In this document: in pieces, positions 24,828 through 33,728 of the stretch
Layout: each line of letters opens with the position of its first letter
Position numbering within the stretch: position 1 is the first letter of the stretch
NCBI GenBank assembly: GCA_902470345.1
Contig: CABRGB010000001.1
Span: 62,001-126,000 of the forward strand
Direction of reading: 5' to 3'
Length of the DNA: 64,000 nucleotides
Origin: an uncultured Collinsella sp.
GTDB lineage: Bacteria; Actinomycetota; Coriobacteriia; Coriobacteriales; Coriobacteriaceae
Position numbers and translations under genes: made by a program
Notes under the pieces: generated by a model
Seen by the model: only the letters and a program-made list of their open reading frames with translations
Databases searched by the model: none
Told to the model about the DNA's origin: nothing

Positions 24828-24917
24828 TGGTGTCGGAGGCGGGACTTGAACCCGCATGACCAAAAAGCGGTCACTAGCACCTCAAGCTAGCGCGTCTGCC
24901 AATTCCGCCACTCCGAC
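24828..24917 (-). tRNA. tRNA-Leu (GAG)
   Basis: 90-base class II tRNA with acceptor GTCGGAG/CTCCGAC, anticodon loop TTGAGGT (GAG), a long variable arm (TGACCGCTTTTTGGTCA) and encoded CCA. Confidence 0.95.
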
Positions 24918-24974
24918 ATGCTATGCTGTTGATTCGCAGTTCGTTTTGTTGGACCCGCGCGTTCAACGAGGAAG

Positions 24975-25023
24975 ATAATAACCTATGATTCGAGAACTGT
25001 GCAAGCACTTTTTTGAAAAAAGT
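24975..25023 (-). promoter_or_regulatory. tRNA-Leu promoter with A/T inverted repeat
   Basis: Minus strand: TTGCAC (24999-25004), 18 bases, TATTAT (24975-24980). Directly upstream is ACTTTTTTGAAAAAAGT (25007-25023), matching the element before the tRNA-Gly/Cys promoter. Confidence 0.7.
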
Positions 25024-25061
25024 TTACGAATTTGTAAATGCGCCGGTAAATCGATATGTCC

Positions 25062-25186
25062 GGCCCCGTATCGGTGGTGCCTCCCAGCGCGTCCTCGGGC
25101 ATGAGCGATATTTTGCTGCGCACTTCATGCTGCAAAATATCGCTCCCCCTGCGGAATGCGCCGGGAGGCACCACCGATACGGGGCC
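25062..25186. repeat. 125-nt palindrome in the tRNA-Leu/opp intergenic region
   Basis: Perfect 24-base outer arms (25062-25085, 25163-25186) and perfect 14-base inner arms (25103-25116, 25132-25145), separated by equal 17-base imperfect segments and closed by a 15-base loop. No coding frame with a plausible start crosses it. It does not resemble the other palindromes in the window. Confidence 0.85.
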
Positions 25187-25244
25187 TGCAAATACGTACT
25201 TCAGGCACAGTTCTCAAACATGTTCTGGGGGCTGATGCAAATTT

Positions 25245-25304
25245 GGTGGCTCGGCTTTGCCGAGCCCTTATATGGGGAGGCCGGAGCTAAAGCTCCGGCC
25301 TCGC
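25245..25304. repeat. Two perfect short hairpins in tandem
   Basis: GGCTCGGC/GCCGAGCC around 25247-25265 and GAGGCCGGAGC/GCTCCGGCCTC at about 25278-25303 with a TAAA loop. They lie between the 125-nt and 132-nt palindromes. On the plus strand the second is followed by a modest T-rich tract, so it could terminate plus-strand transcription. Confidence 0.6.
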
Positions 25305-25367
25305 TCAATTTCTTATTAAACTAAGTGAGCGATCGAGGAATCGCACTCCCCCTGCCGAGTTACCGCA

Positions 25368-25499
25368 GGGCCCGTGCTGGACTTAGTTTTCAGAACATTC
25401 CGCAGACCAGGAAACCCCCTTATCCGCAGCTCCGAAGGAGCAGGATAAGGGGGTTTCCATGGTCGAGGACGTTCTGAAAACTAAGTCCAGCACGGGCCC
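25368..25499. repeat. 132-nt palindrome downstream of oppF
   Basis: Perfect 29-base outer arms (25368-25396, 25471-25499), then a short imperfect segment, then perfect 16-base inner arms (25410-25425, 25443-25458) and a CTCC/GGAG-capped loop. It begins 14 bases after the oppF stop codon, so the opp mRNA would end in or read through it. Confidence 0.88.
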
Positions 25500-25513
25500 G
25501 GACAGACAACCGA

Positions 25514-26542
25514 CTACAGGTCGATGTGCGATTCCTTGATCGGGAACGGCTCCGCGAAGTGGCAGGCGCAGCAGTGGCCCGGGGCAACTTCCTTAAACTC
25601 GGGAAGCTTCTCGGAGCAGATGCCCTGCGCGATCGGGCAGCGCGTGTGGAAACGGCAGCCGGTCGGCGGATCCAGCGGCGACGGCGGATCGCCGGCGAGG
25701 ATGATGCGCTTGCGGGTCTTCTGGATATCCGGATCGGGCACCGGCACGGCAGACAGCAGCGACTGCGTGTACGGATGGTGAGGCTCGCTATAGAGCGTCT
25801 TCCAGTCCGAAACCTCGACCATCTTACCCAGATACATAACGGCAACGCGATCAGAAATGTGCTGTACGACGGAGAGGTCGTGAGCAATGAAGAGATAAGC
25901 AGTGCCGAACTTATCCTGAAGCTCCTTCAGCAGGTTCAAAACCTGGGCCTGAATGGAAACGTCAAGTGCAGAGACAGGCTCGTCGCAGATAATCAGCTTG
26001 GGCTTCAGCGCAAATGCGCGGGCAATGCCGACACGCTGACGCTGACCGCCGGAGAACTCATGAGGATAGCGGTTAATGTGCTCGGGGTTCAGTCCGACAA
26101 CGTCGAGAAGCTCGCGGACACGCTCAATGCGCTCCTCCTTGGTGCCCACGCCGTGAATGGTCATGGGCTCGGAGACAATCTCGCCGATGGTCATACGAGG
26201 GTTGAGCGAAGCATAAGGATCCTGGAAGATAAACTGCATCTCGCGACGCATGTCCTTGATCTCATGCTTGCTCATCTCGGCAACATCTTTACCCTGGAAG
26301 AACACCTTACCGGCGGTCGGCTTGGTCAGGCGCATGATGGTGCGGCCCGTCGTGGACTTACCGCAACCAGACTCACCGACCAGACCAAAGGTCTCGCCCG
26401 GATAAATCTCGAACGAAATGTCATTCACTGCAGAGACGACACGCTTGGAGAAGCGCTTGGCGAACATGCCGGACTCAGCGGGGAACTCCTTAGAGAGGTG
26501 CTCGACCTTCAGCAGCGGAGTACGCTCGTTGGTATCTGCCAT
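25514..26542 (-). CDS. oppF: Oligopeptide ABC transporter ATP-binding protein OppF
   Basis: 342 residues. Walker A GESGCGKSTTG, signature FSGGQRQRVGIARA, Walker B LIICDEPVSALD, and the C-terminal oligopeptide/dipeptide-type extension with Cys residues (CRFHTRCPIAQGICSE). Hydrolyses ATP to drive peptide import with OppD. The start ATG 26542 overlaps the oppD stop by one base (TAATG). Last gene of the operon; a 132-nt palindrome follows. Confidence 0.94.
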   Translation of the reverse strand: MADTNERTPLLKVEHLSKEFPAESGMFAKRFSKRVVSAVNDISFEIYPGETFGLVGESGCGKSTTGRTIMRLTKPTAGKVFFQGKDVAEMSKHEIKDMRREMQFIFQDPYASLNPRMTIGEIVSEPMTIHGVGTKEERIERVRELLDVVGLNPEHINRYPHEFSGGQRQRVGIARAFALKPKLIICDEPVSALDVSIQAQVLNLLKELQDKFGTAYLFIAHDLSVVQHISDRVAVMYLGKMVEVSDWKTLYSEPHHPYTQSLLSAVPVPDPDIQKTRKRIILAGDPPSPLDPPTGCRFHTRCPIAQGICSEKLPEFKEVAPGHCCACHFAEPFPIKESHIDL

Positions 26543-27633
26543 TACGCCTCGCCTCCCTTCTTGGAATCCTTGCGCGTACGGGACGTCTCAGGAGCGTTCT
26601 TGAGGAACTCGGGGTCACCGGAGTAGTGGCACGCAGAGTAATGACCAGACTCGGTGACAACGCGCTCGGGGCGCTGCTTGCGGCACTTGTCCGTCGCATA
26701 GGGGCAACGAGGAGAGAAGACGCAGCCCTCAGGCAGGTTCATGAGCGAAGGCGGGTTGCCGTGAATCGGCGTAAGCGGCTTCTTCTCTTCGATGGCCTGC
26801 TCCGGGATGGAGCGGATAAGGCCCCAGGTGTAGGGGTGGCGACTCTCGTAGAAGATTTCCTCAGCAGTACCGAACTCGACGGGACGGCCGGCGTACATAA
26901 CCATGATCTTATCGGCCATATCGGCAACGACGCCCAGGTCATGGGTAATCATGATGATGGCGTTGCCGTTCTTCTCCTGCATTTCCTGCATGAGCTCGAT
27001 AATCTGAGCCTGAATGGTAACGTCCAGAGCCGTCGTGGGCTCGTCGGCAATCAGAATATCGGGATCGCAGGCAAGAGCCATGGCAATCATGACTCGCTGA
27101 CGCATACCGCCAGAGAACTGGTGCGGATACTCATTGACGCGCTTCTCGGGCTCGGGGATACCCACGAGGTCCAAAAGCTCGGTGGCACGCTTGAGCGCCT
27201 CCTGCTTGGAGTAGCCACGGTGCAGACGAAGACCCTCGCCCACCTGCTTGCCGATCTTATAGACCGGGTTCAAGGAGGTCATAGGATCCTGGAAGATCAT
27301 CGCGATATCGTTGCCGCGAATGTGCTGCATCTCTTCCTCGGTCATTTCGAGGATGGAGCGGCCGCGATAGCGAACGTCACCGCCCTCGATCTTTCCCGGA
27401 GGCATCGAGATGAGGCCCATGATGGTCATGGCGGTCACGGACTTACCGGAGCCGGACTCACCGACGACGCCCAGGGTCTCGCCGCGATCGAGCGTGTAGG
27501 AGACACCGTCGACAGCGCGAACAACGCCATCCTCGGTGTGGAAATACATCTTAAGGTCATCGACCTCGAGCAGATGCTGGCCCTCAGGAACCGGCTGGTC
27601 CTTCAGGTCCACATAGTTCTTGTTCTTCTTCAT
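26542..27633 (-). CDS. oppD: Oligopeptide ABC transporter ATP-binding protein OppD
   Basis: 363 residues. Walker A GESGSGKSVT, signature FSGGMRQRVMIAMAL, Walker B ILIADEPTTALD and the cysteine-bearing C-terminal domain (CVFSPRCPYATDKCRK). Begins two bases after oppC and overlaps oppF by one base, indicating coupled translation. Confidence 0.94.
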   Translation of the reverse strand: MKKNKNYVDLKDQPVPEGQHLLEVDDLKMYFHTEDGVVRAVDGVSYTLDRGETLGVVGESGSGKSVTAMTIMGLISMPPGKIEGGDVRYRGRSILEMTEEEMQHIRGNDIAMIFQDPMTSLNPVYKIGKQVGEGLRLHRGYSKQEALKRATELLDLVGIPEPEKRVNEYPHQFSGGMRQRVMIAMALACDPDILIADEPTTALDVTIQAQIIELMQEMQEKNGNAIIMITHDLGVVADMADKIMVMYAGRPVEFGTAEEIFYESRHPYTWGLIRSIPEQAIEEKKPLTPIHGNPPSLMNLPEGCVFSPRCPYATDKCRKQRPERVVTESGHYSACHYSGDPEFLKNAPETSRTRKDSKKGGEA

Positions 27634-27635
27634 CC

Positions 27636-28571
27636 TTATGCGTCCTTCATCTTGACGTCGAGGGCGTCGCGCAGACCGTCACCCAGCAGGGTGAAGGCGA
27701 GCACCGTCGAGAGAATTGCCAGACCGGGCATGATCATCATCCAGGGAGCGGTCAGAAGATACTGCTGACCGTCCTGAATCATGGAGCCCCACGAAGGCGT
27801 AGGCGGAATAACGCCCATGCCGAGGAAGGACAGAGCGGACTCGGTCAGAATGGCGCCACCAATGTTCATGGTCGCGTAGACCACGATGGAGGCGACGGAG
27901 TTCGGGAAGATGTGACGTACGACGATACGAGCATCGGATGCACCCATCGCGCGCGCAGCATCAACATAGTCATTTTCCTTGACCGTCAGAATCGCGGATC
28001 GGAAGACGCGCGCAATCGAAGGCCAGCCGAGAATACCGATGGCGATAAAGACGTTCTGAAGGCCACGGCCGATAACGGCGATCATGGCGACAACGAACAG
28101 CACGTACGGGAACGCCAGGAAGATGTCCGCACAGCGCATGATGATCGTATCCCAGATGCCGCCGTAGAAACCGGCCAGAGCACCCATGACCAGACCAATT
28201 AGCGTGGAGATCGCGGTGGCCATAATTCCGACGGACAGCGAAACGCGCGCACCGTAGATAACGCGGACGAGAATGTCGCGACCAAGGGCGTCGGTGCCAA
28301 ACGGGTGCTCTGCACACGGAGCCAACAGCGACGTCTCGGCCATAGTGGTCGAGTCGGAAGCCGTCGGGGAACCGAGCCAGGGCTTAGCCCACAGATCTGC
28401 AGTCAGGGCAACCACAACGACGATGATGATCCAGCAGACACCGATAACGGCGAGCTTGTTCTTACGAAGACGCTTAAAAGCGTCGCCCCACAGCGTGCGG
28501 GACTTGGCGGGAGCAGATGCGGCCTTGGTGGCGGTAGCCTGCTCCTGAGACTGAGAATCAGTTTCCTGCAT
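27636..28571 (-). CDS. oppC: Oligopeptide ABC transporter permease OppC
   Basis: 311 residues. A cytoplasmic N-terminus, then a first membrane helix (NKLAVIGVCWIIIVVVVAL), and a five-helix permease core with the EAA-like loop (DYVDAARAMGASDARIVVRHI). Forms the membrane channel with OppB. In the middle of the operon. Confidence 0.93.
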   Translation of the reverse strand: MQETDSQSQEQATATKAASAPAKSRTLWGDAFKRLRKNKLAVIGVCWIIIVVVVALTADLWAKPWLGSPTASDSTTMAETSLLAPCAEHPFGTDALGRDILVRVIYGARVSLSVGIMATAISTLIGLVMGALAGFYGGIWDTIIMRCADIFLAFPYVLFVVAMIAVIGRGLQNVFIAIGILGWPSIARVFRSAILTVKENDYVDAARAMGASDARIVVRHIFPNSVASIVVYATMNIGGAILTESALSFLGMGVIPPTPSWGSMIQDGQQYLLTAPWMMIMPGLAILSTVLAFTLLGDGLRDALDVKMKDA

Positions 28572-28585
28572 GAGACGTACCTCCC

Positions 28586-29623
28586 TTAGGCCTTATCCGA
28601 CGGACCGCCAAGGCGGATGCGTGGGTCGAGGAATGCATAGCTAATGTCGACGAGCAGGTTGATCACCATAACGACGACGACGATGAGCGTAACGCCGCCC
28701 ATAACGATGGGCCAGTCACGCATGCTAATGGCGCGATAGACCTCATAGCCGATACCGGGCCAGTTAAAGACCGTCTCGGTCAGGATGGCGCCCGAAAGCA
28801 TGCCACCAAAGTCGACACCAATATAGGTAACGACGGGGATGAGTGCATTCTTAAGCGCATGCTTGACGATGATCGCGCGATTGGAGAGACCCTTCGCCTT
28901 TGCCGTACGGATGTAATCCTGGTTCATGACGTCAAGCAGCTGCGAGCGCATAATGCGGGCAGCATAAGCGGTCGAAACCGAAGCCAGCGTAATGGTCGGA
29001 AGCACATAGTGCATCCAATCCTGATACTGAGAGCTGGAACCGCCGGCACCCGAGATCGGCATGGAGATTGCACCGCCCGTGGCGTCCTTGAGGATGACGC
29101 CAAAGAACAGCTGCAGCAACATACCGAGCCAGAAGGCCGGGACCGCAACGAGGATCGACGTGGTGAGCGTTACCAAAATATCCCAGAAGGAATAACGCTT
29201 TACCGCCGAAATGATACCCGCACCGATACCCATAATTGCCTCGAGCACGATGGCGCACGCGGCAAGTTTGACCGTATACGGATACTTCTGGGCAAAGATA
29301 TCCGTAACCGGCAGCTTGCGCTGATACGAATTGCCCAGATCGCCATGAAGCAGGCCGTTCATGTAATACAAGTAACGGTCCACGAGCGACGTTTGAACGG
29401 GGTCGCCGTTCTCGTCAAGGATCGCGTTGCCGTCCTCGTCCGTCTGGACCAGGTGATAGCGAACGCGAAGCTGAAGCTCCACCTCGGGGGACAGAGCCTT
29501 GTCTCCACCGATCAGCTTGATCGGATCTCCCGGCACGATATTCTGGAGGGCGAACAGAATCAGCGTAACGCCCAAAAACACCGGGATGAACTGAAGCACA
29601 CGTTTAACGATGTACTTACCCAT
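28586..29623 (-). CDS. oppB: Oligopeptide ABC transporter permease OppB
   Basis: 345 residues. N-terminal helix (GKYIVKRVLQFIPVFLGVTL), a long extracytoplasmic segment, then the permease domain with EAA loop (DYIRTAKAKGLSNRAIIVKH). Usual length for OppB. Separated from oppA by about 155 bases with a hairpin that may reduce downstream expression. Confidence 0.93.
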   Translation of the reverse strand: MGKYIVKRVLQFIPVFLGVTLILFALQNIVPGDPIKLIGGDKALSPEVELQLRVRYHLVQTDEDGNAILDENGDPVQTSLVDRYLYYMNGLLHGDLGNSYQRKLPVTDIFAQKYPYTVKLAACAIVLEAIMGIGAGIISAVKRYSFWDILVTLTTSILVAVPAFWLGMLLQLFFGVILKDATGGAISMPISGAGGSSSQYQDWMHYVLPTITLASVSTAYAARIMRSQLLDVMNQDYIRTAKAKGLSNRAIIVKHALKNALIPVVTYIGVDFGGMLSGAILTETVFNWPGIGYEVYRAISMRDWPIVMGGVTLIVVVVMVINLLVDISYAFLDPRIRLGGPSDKA

Positions 29624-29653
29624 ACCACTCCCCTATCTAGGGATTAACCTAAA

Positions 29654-29683
29654 TGGGATGCCGATCGCCAGACCGGCATCCCA
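29654..29683 (-). terminator. Hairpin between oppA and oppB
   Basis: TGGGATGCCG (29654-29663) pairs perfectly with 29674-29683. It lacks a U-tract. In this position it would let the binding protein be made in excess over the membrane components, by partial termination or 3' end protection. Confidence 0.6.
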
Positions 29684-29779
29684 AAATTACCATCAGCCAG
29701 TTTACCCCAGGTTAGGGAGAACTGTATGTTTCCCATGAGGTCTACGTAAATACTTGACCCTCACGGAAGCTGCAAACTC

Positions 29780-31456
29780 TTAGGCGAGCTCAGCGGTACC
29801 CAGATCAGCGTGCTTCTGCGGATCGACATAGAGGTGCTTGATGCGATCGGAGCCGGCGATGGTGTGCGTGTAGAACATAATCGGGATGACCGGGCAGTCG
29901 GCAGCGACCATTGCATCGGCCTCCTGCATCTTAGCGACGCGCTCCTCGTCGTCAACAATAGTACGAGCCTCGTCGACCTTGGCGTCGAACTCGGGGTTGT
30001 TGTAACCGGAGCGGTTGTCGCCACCGAGGGAGTCGGAGTGGAACAGCGGATACAGGAAGTTGTCCATGATCGGGTAGTCGGCAATCCAACCCAGACGACC
30101 GAACTGATAGTTAAAGTTCTGATACTGCTCGAGCAGGGCAGACCACTCAGGGGTATCGGAGACAGCGGTAACGCCAACCTTGGCGAGGTCGCCGATGATG
30201 GACTCCATGATCTCCTTGTGACCGCCGTCCTGGTTGTAGGACAGGGTCACGCTAATGCCACGATCCCCGTTAGCGCCAGCGGGAGCAACCTTGTCGAGGT
30301 ACTCGTTAGCCTTGTCGACATCGTAGGCGCAGAACTCCCATGCGCCCTCCTTGTAGCCATCGATGCCCGGAGGAACAATGCCGTCGGCAGGGGTACGGGT
30401 ACCCTTGAAGATGGTCTTGCAGATGGCCTCACGGTTAATGGCCAGGGAGATGCCCCTACGCAGGTCGGCGTTGTTGAACGGCTCGGCCGTGGTGTTGCAG
30501 GTCAGATAGTACGTGGAAGGCTCGGCGCCGAGCAGCATGCGCTCGCCGTCACCCATGGTGTAGCCGTCCTTGGACACGCCGCGATCCTTCTTGGCGGCAT
30601 CGATCTGAGCGACGGGAACGTCGCAGACATCGAGGTTACCGGCCTGGAACTCCTTGTAAGCGGTCTCCATGTCCTTGATGACCTGGAAGTGGATGCCATC
30701 GATCTTGGCCTTGTCGCCATAGTAATCGTCGAACTTCTTGACGTTGATCTCCTGGCCATCCTCCCACTTGCCGTCCATCATGAACGGGCCGTTACCGACC
30801 GGGGCAAGATAGAAGCTCTTGACATCGGACTCGGCGCACTCGGGAACCGGGGCCAGAGCCGGATGAGAGGCGACGAAGGGGAAGTCAGCGTAAGCGGAAG
30901 ACAGCTTGACGACGAGGGTCTCATCGTCGGGGCACGTAACACCGCTGAGCTCGGTAGCGTTACCGGCAAGCAGGTCGTCATAACCCTCGACCATGGAAAG
31001 GTGATAGGAGACCTCGGAAGGACCGTACTCGGTAGCGATGGCCGACTTGGTGTTGACCAGACGCTCCCAACCGAGCTTGAAGGACTTGGAGGTAACGTCG
31101 TCACCGTTGTGGAACTTGGCCTTCTTGATCTTGAAGGTAAACTCGGTGGCGTCGTCGTTGGACTCAAAGGACTCACAAGCCAGCGGAACGATCTCGCCCT
31201 TCTCGGCGTCGTAAGAGGTCAGAGCGTCAAAGAGCTGGTACTCGACCTGAGTGCCCTGGTCCTCCTGGACATTGTAGGGGTCGATGCAGACCGGGTTGTT
31301 GATGTAGAAGTTCAGCGTCGAACCGGACTCAGAACCGGAAGCGTCGCCACCCTTCTTGCCACATGCGGCAAGAAAAGCCATGGAGCTCGCAGCAAGGGTG
31401 CCGCCAACAAAGGCGCGACGACCCATAACGGGCTGGTGGAACATAGAATCAGCCAT
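29780..31456 (-). CDS. oppA: Oligopeptide-binding lipoprotein OppA
   Basis: 558 residues. Tat-like lipoprotein signal (GRRAFVGGTLAASSMAFLAAC) with lipid-anchored C32, then the family-5 extracellular solute-binding domain (FKIKKAKFHNGDDVTSK, FNNADLRRGISLAINREAI). Captures peptides outside the cell for OppBCDF. ATG 31456 follows AAGGAGG with six bases spacing. First gene of its operon. Confidence 0.94.
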   Translation of the reverse strand: MADSMFHQPVMGRRAFVGGTLAASSMAFLAACGKKGGDASGSESGSTLNFYINNPVCIDPYNVQEDQGTQVEYQLFDALTSYDAEKGEIVPLACESFESNDDATEFTFKIKKAKFHNGDDVTSKSFKLGWERLVNTKSAIATEYGPSEVSYHLSMVEGYDDLLAGNATELSGVTCPDDETLVVKLSSAYADFPFVASHPALAPVPECAESDVKSFYLAPVGNGPFMMDGKWEDGQEINVKKFDDYYGDKAKIDGIHFQVIKDMETAYKEFQAGNLDVCDVPVAQIDAAKKDRGVSKDGYTMGDGERMLLGAEPSTYYLTCNTTAEPFNNADLRRGISLAINREAICKTIFKGTRTPADGIVPPGIDGYKEGAWEFCAYDVDKANEYLDKVAPAGANGDRGISVTLSYNQDGGHKEIMESIIGDLAKVGVTAVSDTPEWSALLEQYQNFNYQFGRLGWIADYPIMDNFLYPLFHSDSLGGDNRSGYNNPEFDAKVDEARTIVDDEERVAKMQEADAMVAADCPVIPIMFYTHTIAGSDRIKHLYVDPQKHADLGTAELA

Positions 31457-31697
31457 GCCATCCTCCTTATGAGATAGGACCAAGAAATGTTCAGTCGGAC
31501 ACATGTCAAAACAATCCGATCCGAACCATCAAAACGCCGCCCGCTGCTATGGCTGGTTATGCACAACGGACCAACGTTTTGCAATACAGTAGCGCATTTT
31601 ATACACAATTTGGGGCTAATTCCGGTTAACGGTCGAGAATTTCTTTAGTTGGGCGAAGTATGTGGGGATATTTTGACTCTGTTACAAATATGTAAAC

Positions 31698-31729
31698 AAA
31701 AAGGGTCCCGCACTTACGGGACCCTTTTT
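31698..31729. terminator. Bidirectional terminator between oppA promoter region and secG
   Basis: AAAAAGGGTCCCG (31698-31710) and CGGGACCCTTTTT (31717-31729) form a 13-base stem, giving a U-run on either strand. It ends the secG transcript on the minus strand. Confidence 0.9.
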
Positions 31730-31750
31730 GAATATTTATGCGGCTCGTGC

Positions 31751-32005
31751 TTAGTAGCCGACGATGCCCTGCGGGAAGAAGAACATGCACAGCACGACGC
31801 ACACGGCAAACACGACAGCCATGATGACGGTCAGGCGGTCGAGGTTCTGCTCCATGACGCCCGTGGCAGAGCTGGAGTTATACAGCGAGCTAGCGATCAT
31901 ATCCGAAACGCCGGTGCCCTTACCGGAATGCATCAGGACGAGAATCGTCAGCGCCACGGCAGAGACAGCCCAAACGACAAACAGAAGAATCTGGAACGGA
32001 CCCAT
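31751..32005 (-). CDS. secG: Preprotein translocase subunit SecG
   Basis: 84 residues. Two membrane helices (about 4-24 and 58-78) with the glycine/serine-rich linker LMHSGKGTGVSDM typical of SecG. Part of the SecYEG export channel. ATG 32005 follows AAGGAG. It comes at the end of the gap-pgk-tpiA-gpmI run, as in many actinobacteria and clostridia. Confidence 0.93.
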   Translation of the reverse strand: MGPFQILLFVVWAVSAVALTILVLMHSGKGTGVSDMIASSLYNSSSATGVMEQNLDRLTVIMAVVFAVCVVLCMFFFPQGIVGY

Positions 32006-32112
32006 AGATAAGCTCCTTAATAGAACAGTTTAAACTCCAGTACTGTACCACAATCCCCCGCTCTCCCCTACCTGCCACTCAAGGACGGGGTGGAAATGGC
32101 AGAAATACCAAA

Positions 32113-32144
32113 AAGGGGGTTGTCCGATTGTGGACAACCCCCTT
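32113..32144 (-). terminator. Terminator after gpmI
   Basis: 13-base perfect stem (32113-32125 with 32132-32144) with six-base loop, then TTTTTGG on the minus strand. Suggests secG may also have its own promoter. Confidence 0.9.
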
Positions 32145-32169
32145 ACTAGAAAACGGTATTTGTTTTCTA

Positions 32170-33723
32170 TTAGGCCTCGGTGGCGAGCACGCGGCCCGTC
32201 ATCTCGGCGGAAGGCTCAATACCAGCCATGGTGAGCATGGTCGGAGCGATATCGGAAAGACGGCCGTCCTCGATACCGGTGAGCTTGGCCTTCTCATCAA
32301 CGATGATGAACGGAACGCGGTTGGTGGTGTGAGCCGTAAACGGATGCTTGGAACCGTCGGAAGCAACGTCAAACATGTGATCGGCGTTGCCGTGGTCGGC
32401 GGTGATCAGCGCAAAGCCGCCCTTGGCGAGAATCGCCGGGACAACCTTAGACAGGGCATCGTCAACGGCCTCGACGGCCTTAACGGCGGCGTCGAAGACA
32501 CCGGTGTGACCAACCATGTCGCAGTTCGCGAAGTTCACGATGTAGAAATCAGCGCGATCCTCGTTGATGGCGGCGACAAGCTTCTCGGTAACCTCGGGAG
32601 CGCTCATCTCGGGCTGCAGATCGTAGGTAGCGACCTTGGGGGAAGCGACGAGCACGCGCTCCTCGCCCTCCTTGGGCTCCTCGATGCCGCCGTTGAGGAA
32701 GAACGTCACGTGGGCGTACTTCTCGGTCTCGGCGGTGTGCAGCTGCTTCAGGCCGTTGGCGGCGATAACGTCGGCCAGGACGTTCTCGGGGAACGTCTTG
32801 GGGAAGGCGACCTCGACGTCAAACGTCGGATCGTACTCGGTCATCGTCACAAAGTGCGAAAGCTTGATCTGCTCGCGCTCAAAGCCGTCGAACTCCTTGT
32901 CCGTGAACACGCGGGTCATCTGACGAGCGCGGTCGGGACGGAAGTTGAAGAAGATGGCCGCGTCGCCCTCGTGGATGCCCTCGTTGTGGGCAGCGAAGGG
33001 CTCGACGAACTCGTCGCCGCGCGGATCCTTCTCGTAGTAGGCCTTGATACCGGCAACAGGGTCGACATCGGCATCGGACGCGTTGACCATGACGTCGTAG
33101 GCACGCTGGATGCGCTCCCAACGGTTGTCGCGGTCCATGGCCCAATAACGGCCCGAGACGGTGGCAACGCGAGCGTCGCAACCGGTCTCCTCGGAGATCT
33201 TAGCCAGGAAGGCGCAGAACTCACTCATGTAGCCAGCGCCGGACTGCGGGTCAACGTCGCGGCCATCCATGAAGGCGTGGACGCGAACGGTCTTGACACC
33301 GTGCTCGGCAGCCATCTTGACCAGAGCCTCGACGTGGTTCATGTGAGAATGAACACCGCCAGGGCTCATAAGGCCCATGAGGTGAAGAGTCTTGCCGTCA
33401 GCCTTGACGTCGTCCATAGCCTTGACGAAGACCTCGTTCTTGGCGATGGAGCCGTCCTTGATGGCGTTGTTGATGCGCGAAAGCTCCTGGAACACGATGC
33501 GGCCGGCACCGATGTTGAGGTGACCCACCTCGGAGTTGCCCATCTGGCCATCGGGAAGACCCACGTCCTCGCCCGAAGCGCCGAGCGTGGTGTGGGGGTA
33601 CTTCTCATACAGGCTATCAAGGAAGGGCGTCTTGGCAGCGGCGACGGCGTTCTCGCCATCGGACGGAGCCAGGCCGCAGCCGTCCATGATGATCAGGAGT
33701 GCAGGAAGATGACGTTGTGCCAT
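32170..33723 (-). CDS. gpmI: 2,3-bisphosphoglycerate-independent phosphoglycerate mutase
   Basis: 517 residues. Metal-dependent mutase interconverting 3- and 2-phosphoglycerate. Landmarks: LLIIMDGCGLA, the phosphorylated serine in GNSEVGHLNIGAGR, SPGGVHSHMNHVEAL, FMDGRDVDP and ITADHGNADHM. Five bases after the tpiA stop on the same strand. Complete and of standard length. Confidence 0.96.
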   Translation of the reverse strand: MAQRHLPALLIIMDGCGLAPSDGENAVAAAKTPFLDSLYEKYPHTTLGASGEDVGLPDGQMGNSEVGHLNIGAGRIVFQELSRINNAIKDGSIAKNEVFVKAMDDVKADGKTLHLMGLMSPGGVHSHMNHVEALVKMAAEHGVKTVRVHAFMDGRDVDPQSGAGYMSEFCAFLAKISEETGCDARVATVSGRYWAMDRDNRWERIQRAYDVMVNASDADVDPVAGIKAYYEKDPRGDEFVEPFAAHNEGIHEGDAAIFFNFRPDRARQMTRVFTDKEFDGFEREQIKLSHFVTMTEYDPTFDVEVAFPKTFPENVLADVIAANGLKQLHTAETEKYAHVTFFLNGGIEEPKEGEERVLVASPKVATYDLQPEMSAPEVTEKLVAAINEDRADFYIVNFANCDMVGHTGVFDAAVKAVEAVDDALSKVVPAILAKGGFALITADHGNADHMFDVASDGSKHPFTAHTTNRVPFIIVDEKAKLTGIEDGRLSDIAPTMLTMAGIEPSAEMTGRVLATEA

Positions 33724-33728
33724 ATGTC

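Noticed and set aside
25013..25324. 103-codon plus-strand frame across the large palindrome
   Set aside because: Runs through the 125-nt inverted repeat and the tRNA-Leu promoter; composition follows the palindrome, not a protein.
24918..25513. Integron attC sites, CRISPR or an insertion sequence in the palindrome-rich gap
   Set aside because: No regularly spaced direct repeats, no core sites, no transposase or integrase, and the palindromes do not share sequence.
29810..31477. 555-codon plus-strand frame opposite oppA
   Set aside because: Shadow of oppA, with no independent start signal or homology.
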